In this document: one piece after another, positions 44,543-53,461 of the stretch | Layout: each line of letters begins with the position of its first letter | Position numbering within the stretch: the first letter of the stretch is position 1 | Assembly (NCBI GenBank): GCA_021151685.1 | Contig: JAGKWS010000007.1 | Location: 24,819 to 88,818 of the forward strand | Source: Chitinophagaceae bacterium | GTDB lineage: Bacteria; Bacteroidota; Bacteroidia; Chitinophagales; Chitinophagaceae | Length of the DNA: 64,000 nucleotides | Direction of reading: 5' to 3' | The notes under the pieces: generated by a model | Told to the model about the DNA's origin: nothing | Database searches by the model: none | The model's input: the letters and a program-made list of their open reading frames with translations, nothing else | Position numbers and translations under genes: made by a program

Positions 44543-46959
44543 TTTGTCATTTGTGCAATCAGCTTGTTGACCCTGTCTTCCAGCTTTTCGTTAGTAAATT
44601 TTTCTCTGAACCGTTCTGTGAGTATCGGGAAGCAGAATGGACTGAACTTTTCCAGCTCTTTTATGACGATGGTTTGCTGTTCCATACGCTGTAGTGCTTC
44701 TATCATGCGTGCTTCTTCCATCTGAAACGTCATTACCTCATCAAATGCCTGCCGAAGCAACAGATTGTTGGGTTCATTGTCTTCAAAGACCGAGAAAAAA
44801 AGTTGCGATGATGCCTGCATATGCCTGGTTTTTACCTGTTTGCCGGGGTAACCAGTGAAAACCAGACCAGCTATACTGGCTATATCCCGAAAGCGTCTTT
44901 TGGCCATCTCGGCTATGTTGATGCTCTGGTAAATATCGGACGATATGCCATGCGTATCGAATAGTGCATCTCCCAAAGCCTCGCGTATGGGTATTTCCTG
45001 ATCGCACAATAGCTCAAAGCCATAATCATTCATAGAGATAGAAAAAGACATAGGCTTTATCTGGCTGAGCCGCCATGAGAACAGCATAGCCATACCTTCA
45101 TGTACATTGCGCCCTTCAAACGGGTAAAAGAACACATGGTACCCTTCCTTGCTGGTGGCCATCTCTATCAGCAACTCGTTGGGGGCAGGCAGGTGCGATC
45201 GTTTTTTTTGTTCATCGAACAATGGAGCCAACTTCACAATTTCGGGGTCGCTGGTGTTGTTTTGGCTATAGGCATCAATTTTTTGCCTGATAACGGATGT
45301 GAGCTGCGACGACAAGGGCATACGGCCACCCTGCCACGATGGGACAATACCCTTGCTGCTATTGCTTTTCTTTACCCATGCCACCATGTCGCGCACGCGC
45401 ACCAATTCCAGATTGCGCCCTGCAAACCAGAAGGCATCGCCCGGTTGCAAGCGCGATACAAACCACTCTTCTATAGCACCTATGCGGCTGCCGCCCACAT
45501 ACTTTACTTGCATCATGCTATCACTCACAATGGTGCCAATGGTAAGCCGGTGCCGGGTAGCTACCCGGCGGCTGGTAACTACATAACGCCCGTTTTCTAT
45601 TACTACTTTATGAAATTCATCATAAGCGTCAAGCAGTTGCCCACCGTGGGTAATGAAAGATAGGCACCAGTCAAACTCCTCGCGCGATACCGATGCAAAA
45701 CAATGGGTGCTACTGATTTCGTGGTATAATTCGTTGGCTGTGAAACCTTCTGATACTGCCAGTGTTACCATGTATTGAATCAATACATCGAACGAACGTA
45801 TGTAAGGAATGCGCATTTCCATGATACCAGCATCTACCGCCTCTCTCAGTGCAGCTCCTTCTACTATCTCCAGCGAGTGCGTGGGCAGAAACCATATTTT
45901 GCTTACGGCACCTGGCTGGTGTCCGCTGCGGCCTGCCCGCTGCATGAACCGTGCTACACCCTTGGGCGAGCCTACCTGTATAACTGTGTCTACCGGTCTG
46001 AAGTCTACACCAAGGTCCAGACTGCTGGTGCAAACCACTACTTTCATTATTCCCTCGTGCAGGGCGTTTTCCACCCATTGACGCACCTCATCGCTCAGAG
46101 AGCCATGGTGCAGGGCCATTTGCCCGGCCAGCGATGTGTCTTGCTCCAGCAGCCTCTGGTACCATATCTCGCATTGAGATCTTGTGTTGGTAAACATAAG
46201 GGTAGATCTGCTATTATGAATCACCTCCAGTACCTTGTCCATCAGGCGAATGCCCAGATGGCCACCCCACGGAAACTTCTCTATCTCGCCGGGGAACATT
46301 GTCTCAGTTACAATCTCTTTGTGGAGTCCGGCTTTTACCATTGTTTGTTTGGGGGTATGGCTACCCAGCAGTACGTCCATAGCCTCGCCGATATTGCCAA
46401 TAGTTGCCGATATACCCCATACAATCAAATTGGGATTTAGTGCTTTAAGTCGACTTAGTGCAAGCTCTACCTGCACACCACGCTTGGTGCCCATCAGTTC
46501 GTGCCACTCATCTATCACTACAAAACTCAGATGCCTGAAGGTTTCAGGGTAGCCTTTCTGAGACAGTAGCAGATGCACGCTTTCAGGCGTAGTGATGAGC
46601 GCACGGGGCATGGCCTTTTTTTGCTTACTACGCTCGGCATTGCTGGTGTCGCCCGTGCGTAGCCCAATGGGGTAGTCTATATTTAGGGTATCGCTTACCC
46701 GCTGGGTAGCATCATATATTTCTTTAGACAGCGCACGCAGTGGGGTGATCCACAAACAATGCAAGCCTGTACCTCTGCGTTGGGCAAAATAGTGTTGCAA
46801 TACGCCAAACCATATGGCAAACGTCTTGCCAAAACCTGTAGGGGCATTTAGCAGGCCGCTGTAGCCGTTGTCTATAGCCTGCCATGTGTCTTGCTGAAAT
46901 TGGTAAGGTGTCCAGCCTTTAGTACCAAACCACTGTGTTGCCAGTTCATTCTTCGCCAT
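44539..46959 (-). CDS. Ligase-associated DNA damage response DEXH helicase (Lhr-like)
   Basis: This 806-residue SF2 helicase has Walker A GFGKT (42-46), DEWH (150-153), 'SATIGN' motif III, 'GRSGHQPGAVSK' motif VI and the long Lhr-type C-terminal region. Lhr-like helicases remodel DNA/RNA hybrids in repair. It overlaps the ligase gene by 14 bases upstream and pdeM by four bases downstream, so the four genes form one unit (TIGR04121-type). Confidence 0.94.
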   Translation of the reverse strand: MAKNELATQWFGTKGWTPYQFQQDTWQAIDNGYSGLLNAPTGFGKTFAIWFGVLQHYFAQRRGTGLHCLWITPLRALSKEIYDATQRVSDTLNIDYPIGLRTGDTSNAERSKQKKAMPRALITTPESVHLLLSQKGYPETFRHLSFVVIDEWHELMGTKRGVQVELALSRLKALNPNLIVWGISATIGNIGEAMDVLLGSHTPKQTMVKAGLHKEIVTETMFPGEIEKFPWGGHLGIRLMDKVLEVIHNSRSTLMFTNTRSQCEIWYQRLLEQDTSLAGQMALHHGSLSDEVRQWVENALHEGIMKVVVCTSSLDLGVDFRPVDTVIQVGSPKGVARFMQRAGRSGHQPGAVSKIWFLPTHSLEIVEGAALREAVDAGIMEMRIPYIRSFDVLIQYMVTLAVSEGFTANELYHEISSTHCFASVSREEFDWCLSFITHGGQLLDAYDEFHKVVIENGRYVVTSRRVATRHRLTIGTIVSDSMMQVKYVGGSRIGAIEEWFVSRLQPGDAFWFAGRNLELVRVRDMVAWVKKSNSSKGIVPSWQGGRMPLSSQLTSVIRQKIDAYSQNNTSDPEIVKLAPLFDEQKKRSHLPAPNELLIEMATSKEGYHVFFYPFEGRNVHEGMAMLFSWRLSQIKPMSFSISMNDYGFELLCDQEIPIREALGDALFDTHGISSDIYQSINIAEMAKRRFRDIASIAGLVFTGYPGKQVKTRHMQASSQLFFSVFEDNEPNNLLLRQAFDEVMTFQMEEARMIEALQRMEQQTIVIKELEKFSPFCFPILTERFREKFTNEKLEDRVNKLIAQMTK

Positions 46960-48550
46960 AACTACCGTACGTCTTTAATAGTCCCTGCAAATCTTCTATA
47001 GAGTTGGCATAGGGGGCTTGTTTGTCTTTGCGCCAGCGCAGCATACGCGGAAAACGGACTGCAATGCCCGACTTGTGCCGGTGCGATGGACTAATGCCTT
47101 CGAACCCTATTTCAAACACCAGTTGCGGCAGTACACTCCTCACGGGTCCAAACTTTTCTTTCGTGTTTTTCTTAATCCATGCATCCGCTTCGGCCATTTC
47201 TTTGTCGGTAAGGCCCGAGTATGCTTTGCAAAAAGGCACCAATTCATCTCCGCTCCAAACCGCAAAGGTATAGTCGGTGTACATATCGGCGCGTCGGCCG
47301 TGGCCTCTTTGGGTATATATCAGCACTGCATCTATAGATAAAGGGTCAATTTTCCATTTCCACCAGTCGCCACGACGGCGGCCGGTGCGGTATTCGCTGT
47401 TTTTGCGTTTCAGCATCAACCCTTCGCATTGCTGCCCCCGTGCAAGTTGTCTTGCGTTTGCTGCCTGTTGCCAGTTTTCAAAGGTTACCACGGGCGATAC
47501 ATATAGTGGTGTTGAAGACGGTAGTCCCTCAATAATGTTGGTAAGTAGTTGCCGCCTTTCTGTAAGTGGCAAATGCCTTATGTCTTTGCCATTAATCTCC
47601 ATTATATCGTAACAATACATGGCCAATGGAGCCTCCTGCAACGATTTTTTGGTCAGGTTTTTCCTGCCAATACGGGTTTGCATTACATGAAAGGGTTGTA
47701 TGGTGCCGTCCTTTACCGGTAATATCTCGCCATCTATCACAGTACCATCGGGCAATAAGCTGGTGAGTATATGAAACTCTGGTATGCGTTCCGTTAGCAG
47801 TTCTTCGCCACGGCTCCATACAAACAGTGTTTTGTTGCGTACTATTATTTGCCCTCTTATGCCATCATATTTATATTCTGCCAGCCAATCGTTGGGGGTA
47901 CCCAAGGTTTCCGGGGTCTCTTCCAGCGGGTATGCCAGGCAAAATGGGTAGGGACGCGAGATGTCGGTATCGTCGCCATTTTGCAGCAAAGTAGCAAGCG
48001 TGGCTTCGTCTGGGTTCCATTTGCCAGATAGTTTGTGGGCTATTGCATTTTCGCCTATACCCGTATGCCGTGCTATTGCCTTTATAACAAGTTGGGTAGA
48101 GACACCTGCTCTGAAGCCACTGGTTATCAGTTTGTTGAATACAAAACGTTCTGTGCCGCCCAGTTGTTGCCACATGGCTGTTATGTATGTACGGCGTTCG
48201 TCATCGGTAACCGTTGGTAATTGTTGCAATACCTGCATCAGTTGGCATAGAGAAGTGTTAGTGTCTCCACTTCCTTCCGGTATCAGCAGGTGTAGTGTTT
48301 CGGCCGTGTCGCCGGCTATATGGTAGCTTTCTGTTTGCAACCAGTCTGGCAGTAGAGTCAGTTGGGCACACCATTGCCATAGTTCCGCTGTTTTTACCGG
48401 TCGTTTGGGGAGGCGGTTCATTAGTAGGGCTACTGCCCATATAGCATCTGTGGCGGGTACCACCGCCAGATATTGTACAATGGCGGCAATTTTTCCATTT
48501 ACAGAGGTGGTTTGGTCTATTTGCTCGAACAGGAGGCTAAATTGTTTCAT
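46946..48550 (-). CDS. Ligase-associated ATP-dependent DNA ligase
   Basis: This 534-residue ligase has an N-terminal helical DNA-binding domain (1-200) and the nucleotidyltransferase core with the AMP-accepting Lys227 in KYDGIR (227-232), 'GEILP', 'RTGRRRGDWWKWK' motif V and the OB-fold motif 'RFPRMLRWR'. It matches the bacterial cisplatin-response ATP-dependent ligases (TIGR04120-type). ATG at 48548-48550; the gene overlaps its neighbours by 14 bases on both sides. Confidence 0.94.
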   Translation of the reverse strand: MKQFSLLFEQIDQTTSVNGKIAAIVQYLAVVPATDAIWAVALLMNRLPKRPVKTAELWQWCAQLTLLPDWLQTESYHIAGDTAETLHLLIPEGSGDTNTSLCQLMQVLQQLPTVTDDERRTYITAMWQQLGGTERFVFNKLITSGFRAGVSTQLVIKAIARHTGIGENAIAHKLSGKWNPDEATLATLLQNGDDTDISRPYPFCLAYPLEETPETLGTPNDWLAEYKYDGIRGQIIVRNKTLFVWSRGEELLTERIPEFHILTSLLPDGTVIDGEILPVKDGTIQPFHVMQTRIGRKNLTKKSLQEAPLAMYCYDIMEINGKDIRHLPLTERRQLLTNIIEGLPSSTPLYVSPVVTFENWQQAANARQLARGQQCEGLMLKRKNSEYRTGRRRGDWWKWKIDPLSIDAVLIYTQRGHGRRADMYTDYTFAVWSGDELVPFCKAYSGLTDKEMAEADAWIKKNTKEKFGPVRSVLPQLVFEIGFEGISPSHRHKSGIAVRFPRMLRWRKDKQAPYANSIEDLQGLLKTYGSYGEE

Positions 48551-49556
48551 CAGTGGCAGTAATTTGTTGATTATCAATGCTTTCGCCGGTATATAGTGTG
48601 TCGGCCTCGGTGGCCTGCAAACCATAGGTTTCTGTAAGCCACCTGCTGTAGGCAGCCTTGTAGCCATGTGTTACATATACTTTTTGCGCCCCGGTTGCCT
48701 GTACGGCTGTGTTTAGCTGGTTCCAGTCGGCATGGTCCGACAAGACAAAACCCATATCGGCACCACACCTGCGCCGTGTGCCCCGCAGTTGCATCCACCC
48801 ACTGCATATACCCAGTCTGTAGGGGCTCATACTCCTTATCCACGGGCCGTCTGTGGCCGACGGTGGCGCAACAATGAGGGCACCCTTTATTTCTTTTCGG
48901 TTCACCTCTTTGTCTATTCTGCGTGTTGGTGGTAGTTTTACAGATGTTGATAGCAGCGCATTTATGTTGTCTACTGCACCGTGAGTATATATGGGGCCAA
49001 CAGATGCATCTAAATGCGCCAGTACCCGCTGCGCCTTGCCAAGGGCGTAGGCACAAATGATAGAGTTGTATCCATCTGCCCGGTTAGCCGCCCACCATTC
49101 ATTGATTGCTTTATGTATCTGCAAGGGTTGGGGAAAACGATATATAGGTATTCCGAATGTGCTTTCGGTAATGAAGGTGTGGCATGTAACGGGTTCGAAA
49201 CGGGTAGAGATACCATCTTCAGCCAGTTTATAATCGCCGCTCACTACCCATACTTCCCCTTTATATTCCAAGCGTACCTGAGCCGAGCCTGGTATGTGCC
49301 CGGCAGGATGCAGGCTGATTTTCACTCCGTTGATGTGTATCTCCTCTCCATATTCCAATGTCTGGCAGCTAATATCCTGCCCTAACCGTAGCCGCAGTAT
49401 GGGTGCGCACAGAGGGTGTGCAAGGTAGGACCCCATGCCGGGTCTTGCGTGGTCGGCGTGGGCATGGGTTACAATAGCACGCGCCACAGGTTTCCATGGG
49501 TCTATATAAATGTTCGCCTGTTTGCAGTAAATACCGTTATCGTCAAATATCAGCAT
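48537..49556 (-). CDS. Ligase-associated DNA damage response exonuclease (MBL fold)
   Basis: This 339-residue metallo-beta-lactamase/beta-CASP-type nuclease has HAHADH (31-36), 'HPAGHIPGSAQV' and 'YVTHGYKAAYSRWL' metal ligands. It is the first gene of the four-gene ligase-associated operon (TIGR04122-type). It has a real Shine-Dalgarno-like AAGGAGAGG before the ATG, unusual in this window. Confidence 0.94.
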   Translation of the reverse strand: MLIFDDNGIYCKQANIYIDPWKPVARAIVTHAHADHARPGMGSYLAHPLCAPILRLRLGQDISCQTLEYGEEIHINGVKISLHPAGHIPGSAQVRLEYKGEVWVVSGDYKLAEDGISTRFEPVTCHTFITESTFGIPIYRFPQPLQIHKAINEWWAANRADGYNSIICAYALGKAQRVLAHLDASVGPIYTHGAVDNINALLSTSVKLPPTRRIDKEVNRKEIKGALIVAPPSATDGPWIRSMSPYRLGICSGWMQLRGTRRRCGADMGFVLSDHADWNQLNTAVQATGAQKVYVTHGYKAAYSRWLTETYGLQATEADTLYTGESIDNQQITATDETI

Positions 49557-49560
49557 ACAC

Positions 49561-49569
49561 CTCTCCTTA
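49561..49569 (-). promoter_or_regulatory. Shine-Dalgarno-like site of ligase-associated operon
   Basis: Minus strand AAGGAGAGG, four bases before the ATG at 49556. Such sites are rare here, so this operon may be translated differently from its neighbours. Confidence 0.5.
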
Positions 49570-49706
49570 TCACCGTGCTAAAGTTAGTGGATAACACATA
49601 ACACGCAATGAATTTCAGTATCGATACTATTCATCTCAGTTCTCATTCTATCCATGCTGTTAAATTGTTACTACCATATGGTAAGTGTGCTGTATTGTGT
49701 ACTTTT

Positions 49707-50327
49707 ATGAAAAATACTACTATGAAGCCTACAATAATAATCGGGGCACTTTCGTTGCTGGCATCGCCGGCATGGGCGCAGCTGGGGCTTACGTCGAAGG
49801 CCCGGCATACATTTCCGGGTATAGAGATAGGTGTTAAGGCTGGTGTAAATATTCAACGCACCAGTGGCAGCACTGTTTGGGCTTCTCCATTCACCACTGG
49901 CCCCATGGGCGGTGCCTATGCCAGTTTCGCAAAAGGCAACATAGGCTGGCGTGCAGAGTTGCTGGGCAAGATGGGCTGGGTGCAATACAAATCATCGGGC
50001 GAGGATGTAAAATGTATATATATCGATGTGCCAATATTGGCAGAATACCGCATACTGGATGTTGTAACCGTGCATGGCGGCCCGGTATATACCTACATGG
50101 CATCGGCCCGTGGTATGACCGGAGGTTCTAAATTGAACATGCTGTTCAACAAACACGACATATCGTTGGCAGTAGGGGCAGACGTACGGGTAAACAAACG
50201 ATTTGCGGTACAGGCAAGGTACCTGAATGGTTTTATGAACCTGAATAAACTGGACAATGCCATCTATGGTGGTAGCTGGAAGAACAGTTGCCTGCAACTG
50301 ACGCTGGGTTATAGATTCTTTGAATAG
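49707..50327 (+). CDS. Outer-membrane beta-barrel protein
   Basis: This 206-residue protein has a signal peptide (MKNTTMKPTIIIGALSLLASPAWAQ). The mature part has alternating aromatic/hydrophobic strands ('FPGIEIGVKAGVNIQR', 'YTYMASARGM', 'KRFAVQARYLNGF') and ends in an aromatic terminal strand (LGYRFFE), the pattern of PorT/OmpW-like barrels of Bacteroidota. No specific channel function can be assigned. The ATG at 49707 begins the signal peptide. Confidence 0.85.
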   Translation: MKNTTMKPTIIIGALSLLASPAWAQLGLTSKARHTFPGIEIGVKAGVNIQRTSGSTVWASPFTTGPMGGAYASFAKGNIGWRAELLGKMGWVQYKSSGEDVKCIYIDVPILAEYRILDVVTVHGGPVYTYMASARGMTGGSKLNMLFNKHDISLAVGADVRVNKRFAVQARYLNGFMNLNKLDNAIYGGSWKNSCLQLTLGYRFFE

Positions 50328-50399
50328 AAGATGTACTGTTCCGGTGTTTCTTAACAATAAATATACGTGCATGCAGGCGTAAATATGGTGCTGTTTCCG

Positions 50400-50407
50400 T
50401 AAGTTTG
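50400..50407 (+). promoter_or_regulatory. -7 promoter element of small basic-protein gene
   Basis: TAAGTTTG (TAnnTTTG), 23 bases before the ATG at 50431; no TTG in the 17-23 window. Confidence 0.5.
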
Positions 50408-50430
50408 GATAGGACTTAAAACCATTACTT

Positions 50431-50580
50431 ATGATTCGCAGCAACGCAAAAAGAACTGCCACCGCAATGCCGGTAATAACTATGCCCGTTATTATGTCGG
50501 GTGGAAGTGGTAAAAAAGCAAACCCGGCACCCAGCCGCAACAAAAAGGCACTTTCCAAACGTCTGTCTACTATAGGCTAA
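50431..50580 (+). CDS. Small very basic protein, unknown
   Basis: This 49-residue protein has ten Lys/Arg and no Asp or Glu, so its charge is strongly positive. A hydrophobic, proline-containing middle ('MPVITMPVIMSGGSGKKAN', residues 13-31) precedes a Lys/Arg-rich tail. It has its own -7-like element (50400-50407) and is followed 21 bases later by a hairpin terminator (50602-50640), so it looks like a small independent transcription unit. It has no recognisable family. It may bind nucleic acid or a ribosome; this is inference. A chance reading frame is possible, but the promoter-ORF-terminator order argues against it. Confidence 0.55.
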   Translation: MIRSNAKRTATAMPVITMPVIMSGGSGKKANPAPSRNKKALSKRLSTIG

Positions 50581-50601
50581 CGTATATACAAATCTATTTA
50601 G

Positions 50602-50640
50602 CCGCTGCTATGTGCACATTGCCATGCAGCGGTTTTTTTA
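50602..50640 (+). terminator. Terminator of small basic-protein gene
   Basis: Stem ccgctgc (50602-50608) / gcagcgg (50626-50632), extended by atg/cat around a one-base bulge, followed by a T7 tract. Confidence 0.85.
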
Positions 50641-50700
50641 TGTAGCCACACATTGGTATCCGCATATGGAAGACCATGTACAATAAGACGCATCCTGTGT

Positions 50701-50708
50701 TACCTTCG
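50701..50708 (+). promoter_or_regulatory. -7-like element of GH92 gene
   Basis: TACCTTCG (7 of 8 matches to TAnnTTTG), four bases before the ATG at 50713; leaderless spacing. Confidence 0.4.
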
Positions 50709-50712
50709 TATC

Positions 50713-52944
50713 ATGGTATCAACAGTTTACAAGTGCATCATATTGTGCATGCTATGGGCAGGTAGCGTACAGGCACAGCGGCTTACAAAGTATATAGACC
50801 CCTTGATAGGCACAGGGGGGCATGGCCATACGTTTCCTGGTGCTACAGTGCCATTTGGTATGGTGCAACTTAGTCCCGATAATGGATCGCAAGGATGGGA
50901 CTGGTGTAGTGGATATAATTACATAGATACAACTATAACGGGTTTCAGCCATATGCACCTGAGTGGTACGGGTTGTGGCGATTGGACCGATATATCGGTA
51001 ATGCCGCATACAGCCCATATCGATGATACCTGCCGCTTTTTCAGGGTGGGCTTTCAGCATGCCAACGAAAAAGCTACAGCCGGATACTATGGTGTAAAGA
51101 TGAATAGTGGGGTAGCAGTAGAACTGACTACTACCGAGCGTTGCGGCTTGCATAAATATACTTTTCCCAAAGGTTCTAAACCTTTTGTGCGCTTCCACCT
51201 CACCTACATGATGAATTGGGACAGTGCTACCCACACACAGATAACACTGGTAAACGACTCTACCATAGCTGGCTATAGAACCTCTATGGGGTGGGCCAAA
51301 TACCAGAAAGTATACTTTGCAGCTCGCTTCAATACCCGTATGAAGGAGCTGCATGTGTATGATAATAACACGCACAAAGAGGTAGGTGGCAATGCTATGA
51401 ATGACGGAAGATGTAATGGCGAAGCTGAATTTGCCGACCTGAACGGTAGGCCGTTGTTGTTGAAAGTAGCCCTATCTACTGTAGGGGTAGACAAAGCCGT
51501 AAAAGCACTGAATGAGATACCCCACTGGGATTTTGACAAAGTGAAAGCACAGGCAGAAGCGAAGTGGGAGACCGAAATGCAGAAGATGGAAGTGAAAACC
51601 GATGACGACAAGCTGAAAAGAATATTTTATACCGCCTTGTACCACACTTGCATGGCACCAACACTGCACTCTGATGCTGATGGGGAATACCGCAATGCCA
51701 CTGGAAAAAAGGTGAAAATGAAGGCTGGTCAGCGTTATACCGTATTCTCATTGTGGGATACGTTTAGGGGGTTACATCCACTGTTTACCATAACCCAGCC
51801 CAACAGGCTGGCCGATATGATGAATAGTATGATGGCCTTTTGCGATGAAAACGGATTGCTGCCTGTATGGGATCTGAGTAGTTACGAAACCAATTGTATG
51901 AGTGGCTATCATGCTGTGCCGGTATTGGCCGATGCCGTTATGAAAAATACACCGGGTGTTGATGCAGCAAGAGCACTGGAATGTATGAAAAAGAGTGCAA
52001 TGCAGGATGGCCGTGGTACCGAAATGTACCGCAAATATGGCTATGTACCACAAGATCTTGCGTGGCATACAGTAACCAAAACATTAGAGTATGCCTACGA
52101 TGATTGGTGTATAGCACAGGTAGCTAAAAAGCTGGGCAAGTCCGATGACTACAATCTGTATATGAAGAAGTCTGCGGCATATACTTTACTGTTCGACAAA
52201 GAAACAGGTTTTATAAGGGCAAAAAACAAAGAGGGGGCATGGATAGAACCCTTCGACCCTTGGTTTGCATCAACCGATGGCAGCAAATCTTTTTACGAAG
52301 AAGGCAATGCATGGCAATACACATTCTTTGTGCCACATGATATACGTGGACTGGCCAGGGGATTTGGCAGTAACGACAAGTTTACACAAAAGCTGGATGC
52401 TCTTTTTTCGGCTGTATCAGAGTTGAAGGGCGAGCAGGCACCACCCGACGTGAGTGGCCTGATAGGGCAATATGCACATGGCAACGAGCCCAGCCACCAC
52501 ATAGCCTACATGTATAGCTATGTAGGCGAAAGCTGGAAAACACAGAAATGGGTACGCATCATTACAGACTCTATGTACCACGACCAGCCGGAGGGCTATG
52601 CCGGCAACGAAGACTGCGGGCAGATGAGTGCATGGGCTGTATGGAGCATGACAGGTTTTTATCCGGCTAATCCCAGCGGTAGCGAGTATGTGTTTGGTAG
52701 TCCTGTTTTTGATGAAGTAAACATGAAACTACCGGGTGGAAAGACTTTGAAAATCAATACAAAAAACAACGGAAAGGGTAATCCTTATATTCAAAGCGTG
52801 ATGCTTAATGGCAAGCCCTATACCAAAACTTACATAAGCCATGCTACGTTGATGCAGGGCGGGGTATTGGAGTTTGTAATGGGCCCCAATGCCAATAAGA
52901 ATTTTGGGAAAGACGACAAAGACTGGCCATCGTCGGTAAATTGA
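50713..52944 (+). CDS. GH92-family glycoside hydrolase (alpha-mannosidase)
   Basis: This 743-residue secreted enzyme has a signal peptide (VSTVYKCIILCMLWAGSVQAQ) and the GH92 start 'YIDPLIGTGGHGHTFPGATVPFGMVQLSPDN'. Catalytic-region motifs include 'GYNYIDTTITGFSHMHLSGTG', 'DTFRGLHPL', 'GNEPSHHIAYMY' and 'GNEDCGQMSAWAVWSMTGFYPANPSGSEYVFGSP', the Ca2+-dependent exo-alpha-mannosidase fold. It probably trims mannose from glycans in the periplasm or outside. No SusC/SusD pair is adjacent, unusual for a Bacteroidota glycan locus. Confidence 0.95.
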   Translation: MVSTVYKCIILCMLWAGSVQAQRLTKYIDPLIGTGGHGHTFPGATVPFGMVQLSPDNGSQGWDWCSGYNYIDTTITGFSHMHLSGTGCGDWTDISVMPHTAHIDDTCRFFRVGFQHANEKATAGYYGVKMNSGVAVELTTTERCGLHKYTFPKGSKPFVRFHLTYMMNWDSATHTQITLVNDSTIAGYRTSMGWAKYQKVYFAARFNTRMKELHVYDNNTHKEVGGNAMNDGRCNGEAEFADLNGRPLLLKVALSTVGVDKAVKALNEIPHWDFDKVKAQAEAKWETEMQKMEVKTDDDKLKRIFYTALYHTCMAPTLHSDADGEYRNATGKKVKMKAGQRYTVFSLWDTFRGLHPLFTITQPNRLADMMNSMMAFCDENGLLPVWDLSSYETNCMSGYHAVPVLADAVMKNTPGVDAARALECMKKSAMQDGRGTEMYRKYGYVPQDLAWHTVTKTLEYAYDDWCIAQVAKKLGKSDDYNLYMKKSAAYTLLFDKETGFIRAKNKEGAWIEPFDPWFASTDGSKSFYEEGNAWQYTFFVPHDIRGLARGFGSNDKFTQKLDALFSAVSELKGEQAPPDVSGLIGQYAHGNEPSHHIAYMYSYVGESWKTQKWVRIITDSMYHDQPEGYAGNEDCGQMSAWAVWSMTGFYPANPSGSEYVFGSPVFDEVNMKLPGGKTLKINTKNNGKGNPYIQSVMLNGKPYTKTYISHATLMQGGVLEFVMGPNANKNFGKDDKDWPSSVN

Positions 52945-52976
52945 TGCCAGTCGTTTGGGTGAGTTAATTTACAGTT

Positions 52977-53017
52977 GGGCTACTTACAGAGATAGTAAAA
53001 TACTCTGTAAGTAGCCC
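52977..53017. terminator. Terminator between GH92 and lipoprotein gene
   Basis: Perfect 15-bp stem gggctacttacagag (52977-52991) / ctctgtaagtagccc (53003-53017); the T tract is weak, so efficiency is uncertain. Confidence 0.7.
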
Positions 53018-53051
53018 ATATATTTTGTCTCCGTAATGCGTTGATGATTGA

Positions 53052-53456
53052 CTACTCTTCGCCCACCGGTATGGATATGGAAGTAGATTGTTGCGAGTTG
53101 ATGGTATACCTTAGTCCGCCTTTTACATAACCGGGAGCTGGCAATGCATAATCTACACCACGGGCATAGAGGTAATAGTTGCCATTCCACAGGTTGCTAA
53201 AGGTGCAGGTAGGTTGGTTGTTTTTTATATCGCAAAAGGCCGAGTCGTCATATTTTCCGTTTGCGGGAGCATCAGACGCATCATATTTGATGTATACAAT
53301 CATACTATCCAACGTTTCGGTAAGCCCATGATGGCGCGGATATACTACCAACTGAGCATTGCCTCCCTTGCCACCAATAGGCCGGAAAGTGTCATGTTCG
53401 CAACTGGTAAATAGTATACTTGCAATTGTTATTGAGGGAAATAGGATGTGGCGCAT
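53052..53456 (-). CDS. Small lipoprotein of MbnP/peroxidase operon
   Basis: This 134-residue lipoprotein has the lipobox FTSC (Cys19). The mature part is beta-rich ('NAQLVVYPRHHG', 'SMIVYIKYDAS', 'GNYYLYARGVDYA'), resembling a small Ig-like/carboxypeptidase-regulatory-type domain. It is the last gene of the unit with the di-heme peroxidase (5 bases upstream) and MbnP. It may be a partner or surface anchor of that redox pair; the specific role is unknown. Confidence 0.75.
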   Translation of the reverse strand: MRHILFPSITIASILFTSCEHDTFRPIGGKGGNAQLVVYPRHHGLTETLDSMIVYIKYDASDAPANGKYDDSAFCDIKNNQPTCTFSNLWNGNYYLYARGVDYALPAPGYVKGGLRYTINSQQSTSISIPVGEE

Positions 53457-53461
53457 GATTT

